Source: Apricaphanius iberus (taxonomy: Eukaryota > Chordata > Actinopteri > Cyprinodontiformes > Aphaniidae). Taken from it: 64,000 nt of DNA. Location: NCBI GenBank assembly GCA_028564705.1, contig JAPXFQ010001340.1, positions 868,001 through 932,000 of the forward strand, given 5' to 3'. Shown here in pieces: positions 57,929-64,000 of the stretch. The stretch's first letter is position 1, and each line of letters begins with the position of its first letter. The notes beneath the pieces are model-generated. The model saw nothing but the letters and a program-made list of their open reading frames with translations, was not told the DNA's origin and did no database searches. Position numbers and translations under genes: made by a program.

Positions 57929-60900
57929 CCATCCATCCATCCATCCATCTTCCTCCGCTTATCCGGGGCCGGGTCGCGGGGGCAGTAGCCTAAGCAAGGA
58001 GACCCAGACTTGCCTCTCCCCGGCCACTTGGGCCAGCTCCTCGGGAGGAATCCCGAGGCGTTCCCAGGCCAGCTGGGAGACATAATCTCTCCAACGGGTC
58101 CTGGGTCTTCCCCTGGGTCTCCTCCCGGTGGGACATGCCCGGAACACCTCACCAGGGAGGCGTCCAGGAGGCATCCTGACTAGATGCCCGAGCCACCTCA
58201 ACTGGCTCCTCTCGATGTGGAGGAGCAGCGGCTCTACTCTGAGCTCCCTCCGGATGACCGAGCTTCTCACCCTATCTCTAAGGGAGAGCCCAGCCACCCT
58301 ACGGAGGAAACTCATTTCAGCCGCCTGTATCCGCGATCTCGTTCTTTCGGTCACCACCCAGCGTTCGTGACCATAGATGAGGGTAGGAACGTAGATCGAC
58401 CGGTAAATCGAGAGCTTCGCCTTTCGACTCAGCTCTCTCTTCACCACGACAGACCGGTACAGCGCCCGCATGACTGCAGACGCCCTACCAATCCGTCCAT
58501 CGATCTCCCGCTCCATTTTTCCCTCATTCGTGAACAAGACCCCCAGATACCTAAACTCCTCCACTTGAGGAAGGACCTCATCCCCAACCCGAAGAGAGCA
58601 CCCTACCCTTTTCCGACTCAAGACCATGGTCTCGGATTTGGAGGTGCTGATCCTCATCCCAGCCGCTTCACACTCGGCTGCGAACCGCTCCAACGAGAGC
58701 TGTAGATCACGTTCAGACGAAGCCAACAAGACCACATCATCTGCGAAAAGCAGAGACCCGATCCTGAGGTCACCAAAACGGATCCCCTCAACACCTTGGC
58801 TGCACCTAGAAATCCTGTCCATAAACGTTATGAACAGGATCGGTGATAAAGGGCAACCTTGGCGGAGTCCAACTCTCACTGGAAACGAGTCCGACTTACT
58901 GCCGGCAATGCGAACCAGACTCTGACACCGGTCATATAGGGACCTAACAGCCCGTATCAGAGGGCCTGGTACCCCATACTCCCGGAGTACCCCCCACAGG
59001 ACACCCCGAGGGACACGGTCGAACGCCTTCTCCAAGTCCACAAAGCACATGTAGACTGGTTGGGCGAACTCCCACGCACCCTCCAGGACCCTGCCGAGGG
59101 TGTAGAGCTGGTCCAGTGTTCCACGGCCAGGACGAAAACCGCATTGTTCCTCCTGGATCCGAGGTTCGACTATCCGTCGTACCCTCCTCTCCAGAACCCC
59201 TGAATAGACCTTACCAGGGAGGCTCAGAAGTGTGATCCCCCTGTAGTTGGAACACACTCTGTGGTCCCCCTTTTTAAAGAGGGGGACCACCACCCCGGTC
59301 TGCCAATCCAAGGGAACTGCCCCCGATGTCCACGCAATATTGCAGAGCCGCGTCAACCAACACAGCCCAACAACATCCAGAGCCTTGAGGAACTCCGGCC
59401 GAATCTCATCCACCCCCGGAGCCTTACCACCGAGGAGCTTTTTAACAACCTCGGCGACTTCAGCCCCAGAGATTGGAGAGTCCGTCCCAGAGTCCCCAGA
59501 CTCTGCTTCCAAACAGGAAGGCGTGTCGGTGGGATTGAGGAGGTCTTCGAAGTATTCCATCCACCGACCCAAAACGTCCCGCGTTGAGGTCAGCAGCACA
59601 CCGCCCCCACTGTAAACAGTGTTGGCGGCAGACCGCTTCCCCCCCCTGAGACGCCGGATGGTGGACCAGAATCGCTTCGAAGCCATACGGAAGTCGTTCT
59701 CCATGGTCTCTCCAAACTCCTCCCACGCCCGAGTTTTTGCCTCAGCGACCATCCGAGCCGCACTCCGCTTGGCCTGCCGGTACCTATCAGCTGCTTCCGG
59801 AGTCCCACAGGCCAAGAAGGCCCGATAGGACTCCTTCTTCAGCTTGACAGCATCCCTCACCGCCGGTGTCCACCAGCGGGTTCGAGGGTTGCCGCCACGA
59901 CAGGCACCAACTACCTTGCGGCCACAACTACGGTCAGCCGCTTCGACAATGGAGGCACGGAACATGGCCCATTCGGACTCAATGTCCCCCGCCTCCCCCG
60001 GGACGTGTTTGAAGTCCTGTCGGAGGTGAGAGTTGAAACCCCTTCTGACAGGAGACTCCGCCAGACGTTCCCAGCAGACCCTCACAACACGTTTGGGCCT
60101 ACCAGGTCTGTCCGGCGTCTTCCCCCACCACCGGAGCCTACTCACCACCAGGTAGTGGTCGGTGGATAGCTCCGCCCCTCTCTTCACCCGAGTGTCCAAA
60201 ACATGCGGCCGCAGGTCAGATGAAACGACAACCAGGTCGATCATCGAGCCGCGGCCTAGGGTGTCCTGGTGCCAAGTGCACACATGAACACCCTTATGCT
60301 TGAACATGGTGTTCGTTATGGACAATCCATGACGAGCACAGAAGTCCAACAACAAAACACCGCTCGGGTTCAGATCGGGGGGGCCATACCGCCCAACCAC
60401 GCCTCTCCAGGTCTCACTGTCATTGCCAACGTGAGCGTTGAAGTCTCCCAGGAGAATGAGGGAGTCTCCAGAAGGAGCACTCTCCAGCACCCCCTCCAAG
60501 GACTCCAAGAAGGGTGGGTAGTCTGATCTACTGTTCGGTGCATAAGCACAAACAATAGTCAGCACCCGTCCCCCCACCCGTAGGCGGAGGGAGGCTACCC
60601 TCTCACTCACCGGGGTAAACCCCAACGTACAGGCGCCGAGATGGGGGGCAACAAGTATGCCCACCCCAGCTCGGCGCCTCTCACCGGGAGCAACTCCAGA
60701 GTGGAAGAGAGTCCAACCCCTCTCGAGGAGACGGGTTCCAGAGCCAGAGCCATGCGTCGAGGCAAGGCCGACGATGTCCAGTCGGAACCTCTCAGCCTCG
60801 CACACCAGCTCCGGCTCCTTCCCCACCAGAGAGGTGACGTTCCACGTCCCAAGAGCCAGCTTCTGCAGCCGAGGATCGGACCGCCAAGGTCCCCGCCTTC

Positions 60901-61287
60901 GGCCACCGCCCGTCTTGCACGGCACCCGACCCCTATGGCCCCTCCCACAGGTGGTGAGCTCATGGGAAGGGGGGCCCATGTTTCCTCTTCGGGCTAAGCC
61001 CGGCCGGGCCCCATGGAAAAAGGCCCGGCCACCAGGCGCTCGCCAACGTGCCCCACCTCCAGGCCTGGCTCCAGAGTGGGGCCCCGGTGACCCGCGTCCG
61101 GGCGAGGGAACACTAGATCCATTTATTTTGTTCATCATAGGGGTCGTCGGGCTGCGCTTTGTCTGATCCCTCACCTAGGACCAGTTTGCCATGGGTGACC
61201 CTACCAGGGGCATAAAGCCCCAGACAACATAGCTCCCAGGATCATTGGGACACTCAAACCCCTCCACCGCGATAAGGTGGCAGCCAG
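57929..61287 (-). mobile_element. Full-length APE-type LINE with 13-bp target duplication
   Basis: A 13-bp direct repeat CCTTTCTTTAATT at 57916-57928 and 61288-61300 bounds a 3359-bp element. The 5' end (minus strand CTGGCTGCCACCTTATCGCG) and 3' end (GGATAAGCGGAGGAAGATGG, then GGAT repeats) both look complete. The single ORF has no break. A perfect duplication and an open frame mean a young insertion. The clade (RTE- or I-like) is uncertain. Confidence 0.92.
57959..61138 (-). CDS. LINE polyprotein: AP endonuclease and reverse transcriptase, 1059 residues
   Basis: From the first ATG (at 61138; a stop lies just before the GTG that opens the frame). Order: Gly/Arg/Pro-rich N-terminus about 1-95, endonuclease about 98-330 ([39 protein letters not shown]), linker, then reverse transcriptase with [53 protein letters not shown] and catalytic [10 protein letters not shown]. 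The C-terminal tail reads [20 protein letters not shown] and [18 protein letters not shown]. These two enzymes would nick DNA and copy the element RNA at the nick. The usual endonuclease Glu motif (ET) appears as AST; I recall this in relatives but have not checked it. No in-frame stop from 61138 to 57959. The stop TAA falls inside the GGATAAGCGG tail motif. Confidence 0.92.
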   Translation of the reverse strand: MMNKINGSSVPSPGRGSPGPHSGARPGGGARWRAPGGRAFFHGARPGLARRGNMGPPSHELTTCGRGHRGRVPCKTGGGRRRGPWRSDPRLQKLALGTWNVTSLVGKEPELVCEAERFRLDIVGLASTHGSGSGTRLLERGWTLFHSGVAPGERRRAGVGILVAPHLGACTLGFTPVSERVASLRLRVGGRVLTIVCAYAPNSRSDYPPFLESLEGVLESAPSGDSLILLGDFNAHVGNDSETWRGVVGRYGPPDLNPSGVLLLDFCARHGLSITNTMFKHKGVHVCTWHQDTLGRGSMIDLVVVSSDLRPHVLDTRVKRGAELSTDHYLVVSRLRWWGKTPDRPGRPKRVVRVCWERLAESPVRRGFNSHLRQDFKHVPGEAGDIESEWAMFRASIVEAADRSCGRKVVGACRGGNPRTRWWTPAVRDAVKLKKESYRAFLACGTPEAADRYRQAKRSAARMVAEAKTRAWEEFGETMENDFRMASKRFWSTIRRLRGGKRSAANTVYSGGGVLLTSTRDVLGRWMEYFEDLLNPTDTPSCLEAESGDSGTDSPISGAEVAEVVKKLLGGKAPGVDEIRPEFLKALDVVGLCWLTRLCNIAWTSGAVPLDWQTGVVVPLFKKGDHRVCSNYRGITLLSLPGKVYSGVLERRVRRIVEPRIQEEQCGFRPGRGTLDQLYTLGRVLEGAWEFAQPVYMCFVDLEKAFDRVPRGVLWGVLREYGVPGPLIRAVRSLYDRCQSLVRIAGSKSDSFPVRVGLRQGCPLSPILFITFMDRISRCSQGVEGIRFGDLRIGSLLFADDVVLLASSERDLQLSLERFAAECEAAGMRISTSKSETMVLSRKRVGCSLRVGDEVLPQVEEFRYLGVLFTNEGKMEREIDGRIGRASAVMRALYRSVVVKRELSRKAKLSIYRSIYVPTLIYGHERWVVTERTRSRIQAAEMSFLRRVAGLSLRDRVRSSVIRRELRVEPLLLHIERSQLRWLGHLVRMPPGRLPGEVFRACPTGRRPRGRPRTRWRDYVSQLAWERLGIPPEELAQVAGERQVWVSLLRLLPPRPGPG

Positions 61288-61804
61288 CCTTTCTTTAATT
61301 TCATATAGATTATTTGAGCCACAGTTTCAGCTTCTGACCTAAATTGAGAACTCCTTATTTTACTTAACTCCCTTGAACATAAAGCAGAATTGTGATGTTA
61401 TTCTGAAGCTGAGCAAAATTTGACGTAAGCATTTTCTCAATATAATTCAAAAGCTTTAAAGAGCAGCATTACAATATCAGAGGGAAACCGTGAGAAAACA
61501 CGTATTTACAATTCATTACTTTTTAAAATGTATCGTCTTTTAAAGAAAAATTATGTAGATATTTTCCTTTACATCACAAAAACATTTTGATTTGATGTGT
61601 TCTGCATGGCATAAACCTTGAATGTCACTTAAATGTTTCAATGCCTCCATAGCAGAAGGGGTTAATCAAACACTGTCAGCTATAAACCAATCCTTTAACT
61701 GGAATCCGGTCAAACCTGAGGCAAATATTTGCCTGACGGGTGGAGCTGACACATAATCTCTGCCTTTGAGTAAAAGGAAGTTCAGTCGCTAGTGATGTGG
61801 TAAA

Positions 61805-63445
61805 ATGGCTCAGAGAGAAGTTCAGATGGATAAAATCTCTTGTTCGATCTGTTTGGATCTACTGAAGGATCCAGTGACTATTCCCTGTGGACACAGCTAC
61901 TGTATGAACTGCATTAAAGACTACTGGGATGGAGAAGATCAGAGAATTTGCTGCTGCCCTCAGTGCAGGAAACATTTTAGAAGAAGGCCAGTTCTTAAAA
62001 AAAACATCCTGCTAGTGGAGTTGGTGGAGGATCTGAAGAAGACGGGAATCCAAGCTGCTCCAGCTGATCACTGCTATGCTGGACCTGAAGATGTGGCCTG
62101 TGATGTCTGCACTGGGAGGAAGATAAAAGCTGCTAAGTCCTGTCTGGTCTGTTTAGTTTCCTACTGTGAGAATCACCTCCGACCTCATTATGATGTCCCT
62201 GGACTGAAGAAGCACAAGTTGTTGAACCCGTCCAAGAAGCTCCAGGAGAACATCTGCTCTCATCATGATGAGGTGATGAAGATCTTCTGTCGTACTGATC
62301 AGCAGTGTATCTGTTATCTCTGCACTATGGATGAACATAAAGGCCATGAAACAGTCCCAGCTGCAGCAGAAAGAGCTGAGAAGCAGAAGGAGCTCCAGGT
62401 GAGTCGACAACAAATCCAGCAGAGAATCCAGGACCAAGAGAAAGATATGAAGCTGCTTCAACAGGAGGTGGAGGCCATCAATGTCTCTGCTGATAAAGCA
62501 GTGGAGGACAGTGAGAAGATCTTCACTGAGCTGATCCGTCTCCTCCAGAAAAGAAGCTCTGATGTGAAGCAGAAGATCAGATCCCAACAGGAAACTGAGG
62601 TGAGTCGAGTCAAAGAGCTTCAGGAGAAGCTGGAGCAGGAGCTCACTGAGCTGAAGAGGAAAGACGCTGATCTGGAACAGCTGTCAGACACAGAGGATCA
62701 TATACAGTTTCTTCACAACTACCCCTCACTGTCAGCACTCAGTGAGTCTACAAACTCATCCTGCTTTATTATCGGTCCTCTGAGATACTTTGAGGATGTG
62801 ACAGCAGCTGTATCAGAGCTCAGAGATAAACTACAGGACATCCTGAGAGACTCATGGACAAACATCTCACTGAAGGTCACTGAGGTGGATGTTCTACTGA
62901 CAGAACCAAAGACCAGAGCTGGATTTTTAAAACACTCAAGGGAAATCACTCTGGATCCTAATACAGCACACAGGAATTTGTTGTTATCTGAGGAGAACAG
63001 AAAAGTAGCAAGACTGAACCAAAAACAGTCGTATCCTGATCATCCAGACAGATTCACTGAATGGTTTCAGGTTCTAAGTAGAGAGAGTCTAACTGGACGT
63101 TGTTACTGGGAGGTGGAGTGGAGAGGACGGGTGTATGTCGCAGTTTCATACAAGAACATCAGCAGATCAGGAGGATTTGGATTCAATGACAAATCCTGGT
63201 CATTAAATTGTGATACAGAAAGTTACACATTTTATCACAACAACATTAAAACTCCACTATCAGGTCCAGTTTCCTCCAGAATAGGAGTGTACCTGGATCA
63301 CAGAGCAGGTATTCTGTCTTTCTACAACGTCTCTGAAACCACGACTCTCTTCCACAGAGTCCAGACCACATTCAGTCAGCCTCTATATGCTGGGATTAGG
63401 GTTTATTCTGGTGGACACTATGTTGAGATTATTAAAATGAAATGA
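61805..63445 (+). CDS. Intact TRIM E3 ubiquitin ligase-like protein, 546 residues
   Basis: Start ATG at 61805 (MAQREVQMDKISCSICLDLL). RING ligands are Cys13, Cys16, Cys28, His30, Cys33, Cys36, Cys51 and Cys54. B-box1 CDVCTGRKIKAAKSCLVC, B-box2 CSHHDEVMKIFCRTDQQCIC, a long Glu/Lys-rich coiled coil (about 190-325) and PRY/SPRY (about 360-545: WEVEWRGRVYVAVSYKNISR, YLDHRAGILSFYNVSE) follow. It is a single uninterrupted exon and a close paralog of 50541; the differences are mostly in the RING/B-box linker and the SPRY loops, the part that usually contacts targets. A full-length LINE ends only about 500 bases upstream, antisense to it, so its promoter region is recent or displaced. Function is inferred from the family. 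Confidence 0.93.
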   Translation: MAQREVQMDKISCSICLDLLKDPVTIPCGHSYCMNCIKDYWDGEDQRICCCPQCRKHFRRRPVLKKNILLVELVEDLKKTGIQAAPADHCYAGPEDVACDVCTGRKIKAAKSCLVCLVSYCENHLRPHYDVPGLKKHKLLNPSKKLQENICSHHDEVMKIFCRTDQQCICYLCTMDEHKGHETVPAAAERAEKQKELQVSRQQIQQRIQDQEKDMKLLQQEVEAINVSADKAVEDSEKIFTELIRLLQKRSSDVKQKIRSQQETEVSRVKELQEKLEQELTELKRKDADLEQLSDTEDHIQFLHNYPSLSALSESTNSSCFIIGPLRYFEDVTAAVSELRDKLQDILRDSWTNISLKVTEVDVLLTEPKTRAGFLKHSREITLDPNTAHRNLLLSEENRKVARLNQKQSYPDHPDRFTEWFQVLSRESLTGRCYWEVEWRGRVYVAVSYKNISRSGGFGFNDKSWSLNCDTESYTFYHNNIKTPLSGPVSSRIGVYLDHRAGILSFYNVSETTTLFHRVQTTFSQPLYAGIRVYSGGHYVEIIKMK

Positions 63446-64000
63446 TCAGAAGCGATATTTGGTCCAGTTGGTTAAAGTCTGTATTTTGCATTCAGTTTCG
63501 TTAGTCATTTGTAATTGTTGCTGAGACCTCATTGTTGTGTCATTTCAGCACTGCTCAGAGATCAGCTGTTTTAATGGAGCTTTGATTGGGTGCTGCTCCT
63601 TCTTCTGTTGATCCATAGAGGCTATCCCTGCTCTGAATAATTTTGATTTACCTTATATGTACATTTATTGTTTTGTCAGACTAAAGCCTAGTTTATAATT
63701 GTCCGCGAGCAACTTTGTACCCAGACACAGACGTATTGAAGGAGACGTTTTTTGTTCATGGTACTCCATTTCTTTCTCTCTGTTCTCCATTGATTTTTCT
63801 GTGTTGCAAAGTAATTACCAACCTGGACAGTAGGGGGTGCTAACCTTTTTTGACGGGTCTGCCTATCGTTGCAGTGTAGTTTCTGGTTAAGTGGTTTTTG
63901 ATTCAGTTTGGGATCGCATTTCCCCTTCAAGGAGCAATGGACGACAAAAGTAAGATTGATTAAGCTGTAAAGCTTCTTACTAGAAGTGATGCTCATAGAA
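63446..64000. other. 3' flank of the last TRIM gene; repeat terminus at 63681
   Basis: 'taaagcctagtttataattg' at 63683 matches 29527. 'ggacagtagggggtgctaac' (about 63825) is CTCF-like. No gene is supported before the window ends. Confidence 0.4.

Noticed and set aside
60641..61166. Plus-strand frames opposite the LINE (58128-61166)
   Set aside because: Antisense shadows of the LINE ORF.

Overview
The window looks like nuclear DNA of a ray-finned (teleost) fish, probably a percomorph. Genes are intron-split or single-exon with vertebrate-type splice sites and AATAAA signals. The repeats are those typical of fish: Rex1/Babar-like and L2-like LINEs, an APE-type LINE with a GGAT-rich tail, a tRNA-headed SINE, Tc1-like elements, hAT- and Harbinger-like MITEs. 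A tandem TRIM (RING/B-box/coiled-coil/SPRY) cluster is also typical of fish. The species cannot be fixed from sequence alone.

Layout. 1-9.5 kb is AT-rich and mostly repeats. Its one gene is a small three-exon gene (4268-5013) encoding two tandem UBA-like modules resembling the UBA domain of cIAP proteins, with no BIR or RING. 9.6-12.1 kb holds a single-exon HIPK-like protein kinase with an internally duplicated basic C-terminal tail. 12.1-20 kb is repeat-rich: a TA microsatellite, MITEs, a dead Tc1 element, and a pair of inverted ~0.7 kb arms about 5.4 kb apart. 20.28-32.56 kb is a complete 15-exon transglutaminase gene (703 codons) with Cys-His-Asp all present; its introns hold a 14-unit minisatellite, a LINE remnant and a nested hAT/MITE pair. 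33.7-39.2 kb is dead LINE sequence. 39.4-63.5 kb is a TRIM array on the + strand: two pseudogenes (39456-41060, 46815-47413) and two intact single-exon genes (50541-52208, 61805-63445). It is interleaved with a 5'-truncated LINE (41455-43426), a nested Harbinger-like MITE (44777-45542), a decayed Rex1/Babar-like LINE (54215-57060), and a full-length LINE of the same family as the 41 kb copy. That full-length copy (57929-61287) has an intact ORF and a 13-bp target-site duplication.

How the parts relate. The two intact TRIM proteins are close paralogs, predicted ubiquitin E3 ligases; the two pseudogenes carry a different SPRY subtype, so the array has grown and decayed by duplication. The host genes show no sign of acting as one pathway. 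The most interesting signals are the cIAP-like UBA-only gene; the full-length, possibly competent LINE and the SINE sharing its 3' tail; a perfect 56-bp palindrome in the truncated LINE copy that explains its frameshift; and the duplicated tail of the kinase. I found no convincing wholly new system. All similarity statements are from reading the sequence; no database search was run.
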